A stretch of 64,000 bases of DNA from Schizochytrium sp. TIO01 (GCA_004764695.1 SMSO01000007.1:1929270-1993269); one strand, 5' to 3'; positions 20,601-31,991 are shown, numbered from the stretch's first letter. Notes: a model not told the origin generated them from the letters alone. Translations and numbers: made by a program.

Positions 20601-21117
20601 ATTCATTCTGGTTGGTTGGTTGATTGTAATGGATAGATTGTAATGGATTGCTGTATTCATGGATGGTACTTGGTACGGTCAGGGATGGAACTGGTTCGAG
20701 ATTGCGAATAAATGAAAGTGTTCCTTCTTCGCTCGCCTTCAAGAACGTGGACGACGATGACGCTGCTGCTGACGACGCCGCCGGCAAGAAACGAACGCGA
20801 TGCCCGCGAACGAGTGGACCTGGAGCCGGGGTGCAGGCAGATAGATAGATCTTCTTCTCTGTGGCACCTGCTTTCCGCCAGACTCTTCTTTCTGGGGGCG
20901 GGCGTGGCTCTTGCTACGTGGAGGAGACCTTGTTTCAGGCCGTGCGAGGCGGCATCGTCGCAGCAGTGGTCCGTGATGGGCGGCGGATCAAAGCCCTCGT
21001 TTCCTCGACTTCGGGCGACGATGGAATGAATGCGCAAGAATCTATCAGAGTTGGTGCTTTCAAGAACTGCGGCACAGCAGCCATTTATTTCGTTTAGCTC
21101 ATTTAGTTCATCAAGAC

Positions 21118-21295
21118 ATTCTTCGGATGACATCACTCTTCAAAGGTCACTCTTCGAATGACATCACTCTTCGAATGACATCACTCTTCGAATGAATGAT
21201 ACTCTTCGAATGACATCACTCTTCGAATGAATGATACTCTTCGAATGACAGATATTCTTCGAATATAATTCGTTGAATGACAGACACTCTTCGCA
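21118..21295. repeat. TTCGAATGA minisatellite
   Basis: About ten imperfect copies of a 17-18 base unit built on CTCTTCGAATGA are interleaved with two longer variants that carry an extra GAATGATA. The units degrade toward both ends (TTCGGATGA, TTCGCACAACG), which is typical of an old tandem array. Confidence 0.85.
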
Positions 21296-24200
21296 CAACG
21301 ATGGCTTCGAATGGCGGCTTGGGCTGTGCTGCCTTTCAGCCACAGCTGCTGCTACCGTCACAACGAAGGTTCAGGCGAAGCCAGATGCCTTCGCGTTGGG
21401 AACGACTTGCTTGGAGAGCGCAAAGGAAACGTCGAGGCAAGATCGAAGCTTGGCATCGTTTCGTTTCTTCACATCGCATCAGCGCTTGACGGATTGGGCT
21501 CTCTCTGACTGCGCCTGATTTGGGTTGGCATTTTTTTAAGATTTTTATTTTTTTGAAGTTAAAAATAAAATAAAAATGTTAAAATACGCTGTGTTAGAAT
21601 AAAAAACTCTCTCAGGAGCATTTGAAGTATATTCACTGTGAATATGGAGGACCTACTTTGATAGATAGATATAAATACTTTTAACATTCTATAAAATTGA
21701 TTTCAACTATTTTTGTAAATTAGAATATAAATTCAACAATAAGAATGAATTCACAGTCTCCTTGACTCACGAATTCCCGGCATTGAAATGTGAATCTGAC
21801 GGACCCGCTGTGGTCACAGGTGATTGCTAGGAGTAGCTAGAGAGCTTATTTTGAAGCACGTAAGTATCAATCTCTCAACCTCTCAATCAATCTATCAATC
21901 TATCTATCTATCGATCTATCGATCAATGTATCTACGGGAGCAATTAATACAAACTAAACTAGGAAACCAAGTCGCGATAACTTATAACCGTTGCACGCAG
22001 CGAAGAAAGTGCATATTGTAGGCACCCGGACCTTGATCTTGGCACTTTGTAGACCTTTTGTTGGGTGCTGTGATACTGATCAAGCAATTGCACTGGAGTG
22101 TTGGCTGGGTGGCGAATGGCGAGGAAGGCGTGGTGTGTACTTTGCTAAAGCGATATGTAGATGTTATTGCACTCGCTGTCGCTGTCTTTGTGGAGGTACC
22201 TACGTCGCGGGAGGAATGGCAAAGGCTGTATATTGAAGATATCTGCCTCGCCACATAGATTGTGGCGAAGGCTTTTGGCGAAGGCTTTTCTTTTCTTCAT
22301 AATAAGATAGATACCCTGGCAACGTTGCCATCAATGGTTGCAGGTACTACGTAAATACCTAAATAACGGTAAGAAGTTATGGCCAGAAAAGGTGTTCACG
22401 GGGCTAGCGAGAGTATCATTCTAAAAAGTCTTGCGTGCACAAAACGAGAGATCATTATTATCAGATTATCTAATCATCACCGCGTGGCCACTTTTAACTG
22501 ATGAGCTGCTGCTATCTATCTAGCAGACCGCAGTGGCTAATAAAACCACCTGCTCCATAACGCACGACCCCACTTTCTATAGGCTCGGAAAGCGAAGTCT
22601 TATGTACCACATAAAGAATTCAGAATGGCTTCGCACTATTTGCACTAAGATGGTACTTATATAGTAGCCATCCTAGTAATATCTTTCATTTGAGAACTTT
22701 AAAGCACTTTCATTCATCACTGCAAGCTGCAGTAGCCAATTGCCAACTTGAAAGCTTTGGGGGTACCATCATGACCTTCGAAGGTGCAGATGAAGTTATG
22801 ATAATATCGCCCTCTCATTTCGCTCTTTGGCACGTTCATGGGCTTCTTCTCTACTTTCAGAAAAGAAAAGAAACATTTATAAGAATCAGCGATCTGTATT
22901 ACCTCGCTCACCCGGAGTTTACTCTAGAGGACGTTCTCGCCCTTATTTATGGTTTCATTTGGGAAGAATTCAAGTCAACCCACAACTGCATATTAATTGC
23001 ATAATTGCTGCAACACAATCTTTTCTTGAGGGAGGGGGAGGACAGGAAGGAGAACTCCGAAATACACTAGGGAGCAGCTGTACATCTTTCCACAAGTAAC
23101 TGCAGGAAATTACATCCGTTGAAATGCGACTCCTCTACAAGCTTCACTTGCACCTACTACGAGTTTTCGAAACTTGCGACGGCGCTTCCTTATCAATTAA
23201 ATTCGTTTTTGGCATCGACAATATGGTATGGAAACATAGTTAATGTAACCGAGCCGCCAGCCTCTCTGAAATACGCGAAAACTAAGGCTTTGGAGGCTCG
23301 ATTTCAACAAAGTAGGGAACATTCAGTTGCTTGCAGAACCTACAGCAACGATGAGTCGCCCAAGCTCAATGGTCCTTCCATCCACAAGGAGTGACGATTG
23401 TCCCCTGGCATTCGAGCATTAGCTACCTCTCGGAAAGCGACAAACATCTCGTAATCCTTGATCAGAAAACCTCATCGACCATTTGCAGGTAAAATCCTCG
23501 GCACGCAACGTAGTATTCGTCGCTATGCGGGATATCCTCTCCTCTCGTGTCTTTCGAGGAAGTAAACCAGGGGACCCCGTATTACGCCCACTCCCATTTA
23601 CTCTAGGTAGATAGCGGTAAGGACCCTACGCGCTACTAGTAGGGAAGTTCCATAACGTATGTCACTGTTTACCCTATGTGACTCCTACTGCCTTGCCCAG
23701 GTACTTTTCGGGAACGAGCGGCGGAGGAGCGCCTCCCTTATTCCCCTTTGTTCCTTGTGTACAAACGAAAATTAAAATGTAGCAAGCAAGCTAGAAAAAC
23801 TCGGGAGAGAAACAGTATTTGGCCCAGATATATCGACGCGTCGAAACCCATGTTCTCGAGCAATCGATTGGCCAGGTGGGGTACAAGAACCTGCTTGACC
23901 TGATGCCCAGCACTGGCCTTGTGGTTGGGGTTTCCCACAAGCATAATGCGGATGATGGTCCTCTGATGACACTAATGTCCGCTGCGACGTAAGTGAACTA
24001 TATTTCTCCATAACTGACTTTAGACTCCGGATACTGCACTTGCATATGGTCTGTAAAGTAGGGTAAAAGTAGCCTTACAGTGGCCCATTTCGTTTCATTT
24101 TACACAATCACTCCAGAAGGAAATCGCATGAATGATTCAGATGATTACCTATGTAATGTGAATGTCATCCTGAGCACCGCGGCCAAGCTCACTCTTGCCC

Positions 24201-24383
24201 CTGAAGCTAGCTAGCCCTGGAAATGCACGTTTTTCATGATCTATTTGAGACAGCCTTCTCTAACTATCTTTGATCCCCTGTGTTGAGTAAGTCTTGCGAG
24301 ATGAGTTCGCCGTCGTCCTCGAAGAAGGAGTTGGCCGCGGCAATTCAGAGCCAACAGTATAGAGCTTACTTATATAATAAATA

Positions 24384-24408
24384 AGAAAGAAAGAAAGAAA
24401 GAAAGAAA
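24384..24408. repeat. (AAGA)n microsatellite
   Basis: Six AAGA units lie about 165 bases upstream of the AsnRS start codon. Confidence 0.9.
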
Positions 24409-24571
24409 ATCAAAACCAAATCCCTTCGGCTGAGATAGATCGCTCTATTGGTCGCTCTTGCGCGGTCCCAGCGCGCTCTAAAGTCCAGGCCCAGCCTCTT
24501 CCTCTAACGGAACAGTCCCCCAAGCCCTCCCTCGAGACGGCCATAGATAGATACTTTACTCTAATCCAAGG

Positions 24572-26893
24572 ATGGCTCCGCAAGGCTTTGTGCTGCATGC
24601 CCTTCCCGGCGACAACGCCCGCACCCTCCGCGTGCAGGCCGCCGCAGCCTCCGCGGGCGTGCCTCTTGAGGTGAAGTTTGCCCGTGCTGCCCCCAAGAAA
24701 GGCACCAGCCCCAGTGGCAAGCTTCCTGCGCTCTGGTTTTACGGCAACTCGGAGTCTTCGCCATTCTGCGCCGCGTTCGGATCCTCCCCTGCCATGAAGC
24801 TCGTTGCTAGCAGTGGCGCAGACTCCAGCGCCCTCCTTGGATCCTCCGAGGCTTCACGTGCTGCCGCTGACCAGTGGGTCGAGTACGCTGCGAGTGAGCT
24901 TGACCCGCTCGCAGAGGTTGCCTGCCTCAAGGCTGGCGGCTCTCTCGCCAAGGTTGCCGGCGAGAATGCCTCTGAGGTCGCCACCGCGGCGGCGCAGAAG
25001 CTCGTGGATAACGTCAGCGCTGTGGTTGAGAAGTTTCTCTCGAACAACAAATTCCTCGGAGGCGAAAGCGTGTCCATCGGAGACATTGCTGTTGCCACTG
25101 CTCTGCTCAAACCAATGAGAGAGGTTATTGATGCGGAGACGAGAGAGAGCAAACTGGTCAAGGTCACTGAGTGGATTAAAGTAGTTATGAGCGAAGCGAA
25201 GATTGAGGATGCACTGGAGACTCCGTTCAAGCTCTTTGAGCGCAAGGACGCTAAGACTCAGGGCGCTGGATCAAAGGAAGCAGACGAAGCGGCCAAGAAT
25301 GCCGAGAGAGTGGAAGGAAACCCCATGGGAGCAGAGCCCGTGCAGGTTGGAAAGCTGTTCAAGAGATCTCACTCGAGGATTAAGGATATCCTGGAGGCTG
25401 ATGCCAAGGAACTTGAGGGAAAGACAGTGTCTGTGTGTGGATGGGCTCGTACGGTTCGTATGGCGTCTAAGGGAGCCATTGCATTTGTGGAGCTGAATGA
25501 TGGATCTTGCCAAGCAAGCCTTCAGGTTGTATGCAATGCAAAGGAAACCAAGAACTTTGAGGATGTTGCCAATGCAGGAGGAGTAAGCTCGTCTCACAGG
25601 TTTGTAGGCAAACTCGTGGCACCCAAGGGAGCGACTCAGGCCATTGAACTTCAGGCAGAGATCGCTGGTGTCTTTGGCACGGTTGACCCTGCTGAGTACC
25701 CGCTCTCCAAGACCGGCAACAAGTCTGCCGGACACTCTGTCGAGTTTCTTCGTGAGCAGGCTCACCTTCGTGCTCGCACGAACCTTATCGCATGTGTTGC
25801 TCGCGTGCGTAACGCAGCTGCATTTGCCATTCATGACTTCTTTAGGCAACACAGCTTTCAGTACATCCACACCCCGCTCATCACCGCCAGCGACTGTGAG
25901 GGCGCAGGAGAGATGATGAGCGTCACCACGCTCTTCAGCAAGGCTGAGTCCAACGGAGGCAAGATCCCCACCGTGACAGCTGAGCGCCTCAAGCAGTACA
26001 AGCGTGATGACCCGAACTGCAAGCTTAAGGAAGGCGATATTGACTGGCGTGAGGACTTCTTCAGCAAGCCTGCATTCCTCACTGTGTCCGGACAGCTCAA
26101 CGTTGAGACATATGCATGCGCACTTACCGATGTGTACACCTTTGGCCCTACATTCCGTGCCGAGAACAGCCACACCTCAAGGCACTTGGCCGAGTTCTGG
26201 ATGGTGGAGCCCGAGCTCTGTTTTGCCTCGCTTAAGGATGATATCGATCTTGCCGAGGACTTTATCAAGTACTGCACACAGTATGTGCTCAAGAACTGCG
26301 CTGCGGATATTGAATACTTTGAGAAGAACACCGAGGAGGGTCTCCGCAGCCGTCTTCTCAACGTGATTGAGACCCCCTTCAAGCGTCTCACTTACACTGA
26401 GGCCATTGAGATTCTCAACAAGCCTGAGCACCTTAAGCTCGAGGATGGCAAGGCACGCTTTGAGGAGCACCCGGCATGGGGCATTGATCTCGGATCTGAG
26501 CACGAGCGCTACTTGTGCGAGAAGGTCTTCAAGGGCCCCGTTGTTCTCACCAACTACCCTGCTGACATTAAGGCATTCTACATGCGCCAGGACGAACTCG
26601 ACAGCGAGGGACGCATGACCGTGCAAGCCATGGATATCCTTGTGCCCCGCATCGGTGAGCTCGTTGGTGGCAGTGCTCGTGAGGAACGCCTGGACCGCCT
26701 CGAGAAGCGCATCACCGACATGAACCTGAAGCCTGAGGACTTCTCATGGTACTGCGACCTTCGCCGCTACGGCACTGTCCCCCACGCTGGTTTTGGTCTT
26801 GGCTTTGACCGTTTCGTTATGTTCGTCACAGGTATTGCCAACATCCGCGACGTCATTCCCTTCCCTCGCTACCCTGGTAACTGTTCCTTCTAA
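24572..26893 (+). CDS. Asparaginyl-tRNA synthetase with GST-like N-terminus
   Basis: The 773-residue enzyme charges tRNA-Asn with asparagine. Residues about 1-215 are GST-like: WVEYAASELDPL, KFLGGESVSIGDIAVATAL and WIKVV match the GST C-terminal helical fold that mediates aminoacyl-tRNA synthetase complexes. Residues about 280-370 are the anticodon-binding OB domain (VSVCGWARTVR). The class II core follows: motif 1 near residues 420-447, motif 2 FRAENSHTSRHLAEFW at about 528-543, and motif 3 GFGLGFDRFVMFVTG with the AsnRS tail NIRDVIPFPRYPGN. FFSKPAFLTVSGQLN and the residues around motif 2 match plant/bacterial-type AsnRS more than the animal cytosolic enzyme. Codon choice is strongly GC-ending (GCC, CTC, GAG, AAG) relative to neighbours, as expected for high expression. 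No transit peptide is evident, so a cytosolic location is likely. The ATG at 24572 starts the GST domain. Confidence 0.96.
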   Translation: MAPQGFVLHALPGDNARTLRVQAAAASAGVPLEVKFARAAPKKGTSPSGKLPALWFYGNSESSPFCAAFGSSPAMKLVASSGADSSALLGSSEASRAAADQWVEYAASELDPLAEVACLKAGGSLAKVAGENASEVATAAAQKLVDNVSAVVEKFLSNNKFLGGESVSIGDIAVATALLKPMREVIDAETRESKLVKVTEWIKVVMSEAKIEDALETPFKLFERKDAKTQGAGSKEADEAAKNAERVEGNPMGAEPVQVGKLFKRSHSRIKDILEADAKELEGKTVSVCGWARTVRMASKGAIAFVELNDGSCQASLQVVCNAKETKNFEDVANAGGVSSSHRFVGKLVAPKGATQAIELQAEIAGVFGTVDPAEYPLSKTGNKSAGHSVEFLREQAHLRARTNLIACVARVRNAAAFAIHDFFRQHSFQYIHTPLITASDCEGAGEMMSVTTLFSKAESNGGKIPTVTAERLKQYKRDDPNCKLKEGDIDWREDFFSKPAFLTVSGQLNVETYACALTDVYTFGPTFRAENSHTSRHLAEFWMVEPELCFASLKDDIDLAEDFIKYCTQYVLKNCAADIEYFEKNTEEGLRSRLLNVIETPFKRLTYTEAIEILNKPEHLKLEDGKARFEEHPAWGIDLGSEHERYLCEKVFKGPVVLTNYPADIKAFYMRQDELDSEGRMTVQAMDILVPRIGELVGGSAREERLDRLEKRITDMNLKPEDFSWYCDLRRYGTVPHAGFGLGFDRFVMFVTGIANIRDVIPFPRYPGNCSF

Positions 26894-27311
26894 ACTCCCC
26901 AACATAAATAAACACATACATCTATCACATACTTCAGATGATAACATTTTGCTTGTGCCTTTTGTTCACCTCATACAGCCAATGTTGTAGTCGAATATAT
27001 TTTTCAAAATAATGGTTTCGGTATTTCGCTTCCTGCAGAAACCCGCTTATTGTCTTTGTTTTTCAAGTTTTGAGGATTGGATTAAATCATCAAATAGATA
27101 GTGAGAGTTCAAGATTTGAGTCGAGCGTAACCCTTTGAGTCTATGATGGTATTATCACAGCCATGACCTCGGGTCATCGCATCAATTAGAGCTACACATT
27201 GTTACATTAGTGACAATATGTTCGAGGGATACTGACTAAAATCATAACAGATACATTCTTCGACAAACTCATATCAAATTTTCAGATGAAACTACCTTGG
27301 TTCACTTTTGT
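26894..27311. other. Intergenic between convergent AsnRS and EEP genes
   Basis: This 418-base spacer is AT-rich, with a polypyrimidine and A/T mix consistent with 3' untranslated sequence. No gene is visible. Confidence 0.6.
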
Positions 27312-27540
27312 TTAACTTGCAAGGCAAACATCACCTTGAGGTTCTACTCTACAATACTCAGTGGGCGACAATATTCTAAACGAAGTCAATACCCCACGAT
27401 GATCTGATGCCCATAGTTGAGAGTCTGGGTGTTCCATTCCAACACGTCTAGATGGCGCCTGAGAAGGTTTTGCCTTGGTCTCCTCTTTCTGTGCTTTCTC
27501 ATTATCATTGCTGCTGCCGATGCTGCTGCTGCTGCTGCTG

Positions 27541-27576
<36 letters not shown>

Positions 27577-29246
27577 TTTTTAGATTCTAACGATTTTTTT
27601 TCAGCAGGAGGTTGCCCGTGAACGCTCATAGTTACTTTCTCCCCACTACTACTCGTTCCAATTGTCCTGTCCGCAGATTCATTTTGTGATGGTTTGTAAA
27701 ACTCTGCATCTTGCCCAACAAGCTTCACTGACATTGCTTGGAGACGTGAACCTCGTGCTAACATCAAGTCAATTCGCTTCTTCGGGTCATCACTCGGAAA
27801 CGTAAAGGCCTGTGCACGATGCATGGGTTCCTTTGAGCCTTTGGGGGGTTCTTCATATTGCTCCCTCCACACGTCACGGAATCCTTCCGTAAACAACGGA
27901 GCAATAGCTGATGACCCTGGTTCATCATTCACATCGCCCGCAAAAATTTGTCCGACCAATCGATTGGCATCACCTTGCTGCTCACGAACCTCATTCGCAA
28001 ACTCGACTGTCTCACGAGATCCACGCTGTCGACTGGGAGAATATAACGAGAAGTGAGAGGTAAACACATCTAACAAGCCTGAGCCGGCGATCTCCACGCG
28101 AGCATGTAGGCATACACGTTGGTGAAAATCCTCATCCTTGCCAATCACACGGCTCAATAGTTTATAGCTTGAATTCACAATCGGAAAGCGAGAAAGAATG
28201 CTAACCCCCTCGTCGCCTTCATAATTGCCACCCCCGTCCATAAATGCCATGGCAGGCTGATGCACAAAATATTGGTAAGGAAGCCCCCTTAATAGATGCT
28301 CAAACTGGCTGGGTTCATGCTGGATACCAAAGGTGGTGTCAAAACGTACCTCTTGAAGTAATACAATATCTGCATCAGCTTGAACAATAACATTGCGAAG
28401 CAAGTCAAGCCTACGTCTGTAGCGGTCGTCTCGAGCTGTATAATTCCACTCCCCGCCGCGATGTGGCATTGTATTCCACACATTGTATGACAACACCTTA
28501 ACAGAACTATGTAAATTTGTTGAGGATTGCGTGGTAACGTTGCCCTCCTCATCCGGGTCATTTAATAAGCCATTGTTATTATCAAATATTGTTTCCTTTA
28601 TTGATGGCAACGAGGTTTGCAGATGAGCGTACAGATAAGTCTTACTATCACGGACAAGAAGAATAAAACGTGCCTCCTTTAAAACCCCATGTGTTTCTTG
28701 TAACGTGACAAAATAAAGTGCACCAGCCGATGAACCCGCTAGATCTGGCCGGATTCGTCCAAGAATATCCGTCGTTAGGAGCTCCAAGCGGTCCACACGC
28801 TTCACTTTTGCTTTGTCCCACAAAACACGCATGTCAGTCGATTGGTCATCTTTAAAAATAGCGTGGTAACGTTGTTGAATTGCGTTAAGCACTGACCCTT
28901 GACTACACACACGATCATCCACAGGAAGTACATCACGCATGACCCCATAGAGACCGACCATGCCATAAGCAAATCCTGAGCACGCGTCTTCCACATTTCT
29001 GCCTGGAAATGGGTTCACCACAACAGGCTCTAGCCAGTTTCCTCTACGTTGAGGCAAGTTCCTCTCGCAAACGTCCTCAGCCCAAGCATTCTCACGCCAA
29101 TCTTGAATGCTGCCAAGACCTGCGTAAGGGTCCCAAGTTTTCGATGTGGTACGAGCTTCTGAGCTGCTGCTTTCAGGTTTTATTGCTGCAGACGCCACTA
29201 ACAACACGGATGTAAGTACTAGAAGAAGAAGCCACAAGCGAAGCAT
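27312..29246 (-). CDS. Secreted endonuclease/exonuclease/phosphatase-family protein
   Basis: The first ATG (29246) gives 644 residues with a signal peptide (MLRLWLLLLVLTSVLLVASA). An uncharacterised Cys-containing region (about 35-240) precedes an EEP fold at about 249-630. Catalytic signatures are SYNVWN (N255), LLQEVR (E299), TSHFS (H398), AGDVNDEP (D438, N440), RIDLML (D493) and a final SDHRGV. This pattern fits the Mg-dependent phosphodiesterases that include DNase I, neutral sphingomyelinases and inositol phosphatases; the substrate cannot be chosen from sequence. A long insert between RIDLML and SDHRGV contains a poly-Ser tract of about 18 residues encoded by GCT/ACT-type trinucleotide repeats at about 27520-27573. 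Secretion or lumenal location is inferred from the signal peptide. The frame is clean. Confidence 0.88.
27520..27573. repeat. Trinucleotide repeat encoding poly-Ser
   Basis: A GCT run passes into an ACT run inside the EEP coding sequence. On the coding strand it gives AGC and AGT serine codons. Copy number probably varies between strains, altering linker length without a frameshift. Confidence 0.95.
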
Positions 29247-30032
29247 CGCCGGCAAGCCAACGCCAGTTGCTTGGCACGTTTGCCTACGCAGTCGCCAACC
29301 CCTCTCCAGACCTCGAAGCTCCCCACGACCTCGTTAAAGTTCGGGTTTGCTGGGCTCCAAACCAGCGATGCTATAGTGCTACGATCGTTAGGTGTCAATA
29401 TAATGCCATAAAACTTTGATGAATTCATAATAAGAATTATCGCGTTATCTTTACTTTTCACTTCTCCTTCTTCTTTTTCTTTTTCTTTCTTCTACTATTT
29501 TTAGAAACAAAAAATTAAAGTGTATAGAGAAGAATATGTAATTAAAATTAGTGATCACATTGTTTTTTGTTTTAATTGAAGAAAATAAAGATATTAATAA
29601 AAAAGAATAAATGAGAACAAATCCGTTTTAAGTAAAAAGTGAGAGGCAGGAAGTACACACAGTTCCCTGGTCCGCGCCGATTTCGTGGCGTTCTCGTGCA
29701 GGTGCCAGGAATACTGAAGAGATATTGCCGGCACGGGCAAAATTATGGTCATGAGTCTAGATATCTTGTGTCTGGAACTTTTAAATTGGCTAATCATCAA
29801 GGGGTCGAGCGAGGTTCAATTGAGCAAGAGAGGCCAGTGGAGACCTAAATCTAATAGGGGACCTCTTCAGCGCTGGAGAGAGGAATTCTGTAGCTTAGAT
29901 CCTTTTAGATTTACGCAGGTTAGAATTTTGTTCAGGCAATAGTTGTTGTAGATCGCATTGAGAAGAACTACCACGGGTCGTTTGTCTTGGCTTGCCTGAA
30001 GGCGCAAGTAAAGACGAAACGACAACAACTGC
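29247..30032. other. Divergent intergenic region, EEP and 30033 genes
   Basis: A 786-base AT-rich region between head-to-head genes probably holds both promoters. No specific promoter motif or RNA gene was recognised. Confidence 0.5.
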
Positions 30033-31625
30033 ATGATGTCGGGTCTGCAGCATGTTGCCTCAGAGCCTGTCCTTGCACGGCATTTCCCGCCAAAGTACGA
30101 TGTTTTTGGGCACCATTTGCCTGTTGGCAAAATTTCTGGCCTAGGGGCGCCTTCTCCCAAACGTGAACCAAGGGCAGACTATCCAGAAGAATGGAGTCGA
30201 GAGGTTGATGTGAAAACAACAGAAGATGTACTGCAAAAGCGTCAAAAAGAGGACACGCAAATCCTAGCTAAAGCTCAATCTGCGATGGTGATTCGTTCTA
30301 AAGCTGAGCTTACTGGCAGTCAGCAAATGGAAAGTCTTTTGAAAGGAAGATTTCATGCTGTTGAGCACCCCGAGACACAAACACGCTCTAGGCTGTTGGG
30401 AGAAAGGCGAAACGAAAGACTCGAGGAAATAAAGAATGGCGTGGGTAGCTACATCGAGCCAAAATTAGGATTGTATGAACATGCGGATACACTTGAACCA
30501 GGAAAGCTAGTCAAGCCTTGCATTTTAATCCCTCTCCCTGATGACGTCAAGGACAGAGCTGTCAGCAGGGCCCAGTCTGCCTTGCCTGGCAACTCAAAGC
30601 ATCGCATTGGGCCGGTGCGCGAAATAATCAGTGAGCGCCCCAATGTACCAGGACTAGGGTGGCGTCCAGAACAACGAACAAAGGATGATATGCTCCTGGA
30701 GCGTGCTGCAAAGGCCAACTTGGAGCGGACTCAAGCTCTAGATAACTATTCACCTCGAGAAAAGGTCCTCCGAACAAGACCGCGTCAGGCAAGCCCACTC
30801 AAGCATATTGAAATTGACCACCATGATTTCGGACGAACCACCAAGAAGCAGTACCCATTTGCGCATACAAGAGAAAAGTTACTAGATGTACGAAGAGAAG
30901 ATCTGCGCGTCGAACTTGAAGGAGCAAGACAAGGCGCCGAGGCTCGTCAATTGGCTCATACTGATCAGATCACTCAACCTGTTCTAAAAAGCTCATCACC
31001 CTGGTGGGAACTTGAAAAGTCGACGGAACAGCTTGACGCCATGCGAACTAAGCGCAATTTTTTGGCAGACGACTTTGAACGCCGCGTGCATGAAATTTGC
31101 CCTCATCCAGCACAATCCGGAGAATACAGGCATCTTCAGCTCCAACTACGGGCAAATAGAGGCAAGTTAGCAGACAAGCCATCCAAAATTATTGGTTTAT
31201 CAGAAAGTGCTCAACCTGCTCAACATACTCGTAAGAATAAATTTACAGATGCTGTGATTGCCTTTCGTAACCAGGGTATGCAACCGGAACTCGATGAAAA
31301 TGGGAAAAAACTGCGGTATGATCCTGGTGAAACTAATGCTTTGTATTCTTCATTCACTCCTGACAATAAGTTCTTGGAACGTTTGGAGCGCATCGAAGCA
31401 ACTCGCGCTACCCGTGCACGTGAAGCAGCGAAGTTGATGGGTAATGTTCTACCCAGACGATCGTACATTATCTCCAGGGCGTCATCGAGTCCAGCGCTCA
31501 TGCGCGGGGGACAAAATTCCCACAAGAACACCAATGAGTGTATTCTCGGCCCGAATGCGGTTCTTGGCGGTCAACTTGAGCCCGAAAAAATTCGTTCGGG
31601 CGGATTTCAGTTGAGTATTGACTGA
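30033..31625 (+). CDS. Hypothetical charged protein, unknown function
   Basis: The 530-residue product starts MMSGLQHVASEPV and is highly charged, with short helical segments (RLLGERRNERLEEIKN, KLLDVRREDLRVELEGARQG) and many Pro/Arg turns. There is no signal peptide, transmembrane segment or Cys cluster. Motifs such as KQYPFAHTREKLL, NSHKNTNECILGPN and SSSPALMRGG are unusual but unknown to me. The style (repeated short conserved-looking blocks between disordered linkers) is reminiscent of microtubule- or flagellum-associated structural proteins, but that is only an impression. The frame is clean and the codon pattern matches neighbours, so it is probably a real gene. It is divergent from the EEP gene and convergent with the channel gene. 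Confidence 0.8.
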   Translation: MMSGLQHVASEPVLARHFPPKYDVFGHHLPVGKISGLGAPSPKREPRADYPEEWSREVDVKTTEDVLQKRQKEDTQILAKAQSAMVIRSKAELTGSQQMESLLKGRFHAVEHPETQTRSRLLGERRNERLEEIKNGVGSYIEPKLGLYEHADTLEPGKLVKPCILIPLPDDVKDRAVSRAQSALPGNSKHRIGPVREIISERPNVPGLGWRPEQRTKDDMLLERAAKANLERTQALDNYSPREKVLRTRPRQASPLKHIEIDHHDFGRTTKKQYPFAHTREKLLDVRREDLRVELEGARQGAEARQLAHTDQITQPVLKSSSPWWELEKSTEQLDAMRTKRNFLADDFERRVHEICPHPAQSGEYRHLQLQLRANRGKLADKPSKIIGLSESAQPAQHTRKNKFTDAVIAFRNQGMQPELDENGKKLRYDPGETNALYSSFTPDNKFLERLERIEATRATRAREAAKLMGNVLPRRSYIISRASSSPALMRGGQNSHKNTNECILGPNAVLGGQLEPEKIRSGGFQLSID

Positions 31626-31991
31626 TCAAGTTCTCCTAAATTCATTAGTTAGATCAGGCATTGTAATATGATTTAAAGAGCTATTTGTAAAATATCGACT
31701 TCTCATCTGCAAAAGACGATTTGCCCAGATGTTTTTCACACGAAAATGCCTTGCTTAGTTAAAATTTGAAATGCACAAAATGACGAACGAAGAAAACGAA
31801 AGATGTCTTTTCAGCCACACCATATAATGTTTTTGGAGAAACACCTTTTAGTAAATTCGGAATCCATGTTTATCTATGAGATGCGATTGATGATTGATCT
31901 TCTAGCGAAAGCAAAAGCTTAAGCGTCTTAGTTGGTCTCTAATTTTAATTTTTTACTTATCTGTTTTCAATATGTAAATATGAGGAAAATT
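31626..31991. other. Intergenic between convergent genes
   Basis: This 366-base AT-rich spacer probably contains both 3' untranslated regions. Nothing else is visible. Confidence 0.6.

Larger units (their letters stand above)
18465..24571. other. 6.1 kb gene-poor, repeat-rich interval
   Basis: No convincing gene lies between the kinase and AsnRS genes. The interval holds A/T tracts (18480-18560), a CTAGCT repeat (19479-19511), CT and GA arrays (20143-20363), TTGA tracts (20505-20600), a TTCGAATGA minisatellite (21118-21295), ATCT/ATCG runs (21885-21925) and an AAGA run (24384-24408). Short open frames exist in all six frames without recognisable domains. The frame at 23738-23944 on the minus strand is slightly protein-like (see findings). 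Confidence 0.55.

Noticed and set aside
20066-20602. ORFs rich in SLSL or ERER across 20.1-20.5 kb
   Set aside because: They are translations of the CT and GA dinucleotide arrays.
25271-26173. 300-codon antisense ORF under AsnRS
   Set aside because: It is a shadow of the biased GC-ending codons of the AsnRS gene; the sense strand encodes all class II motifs.
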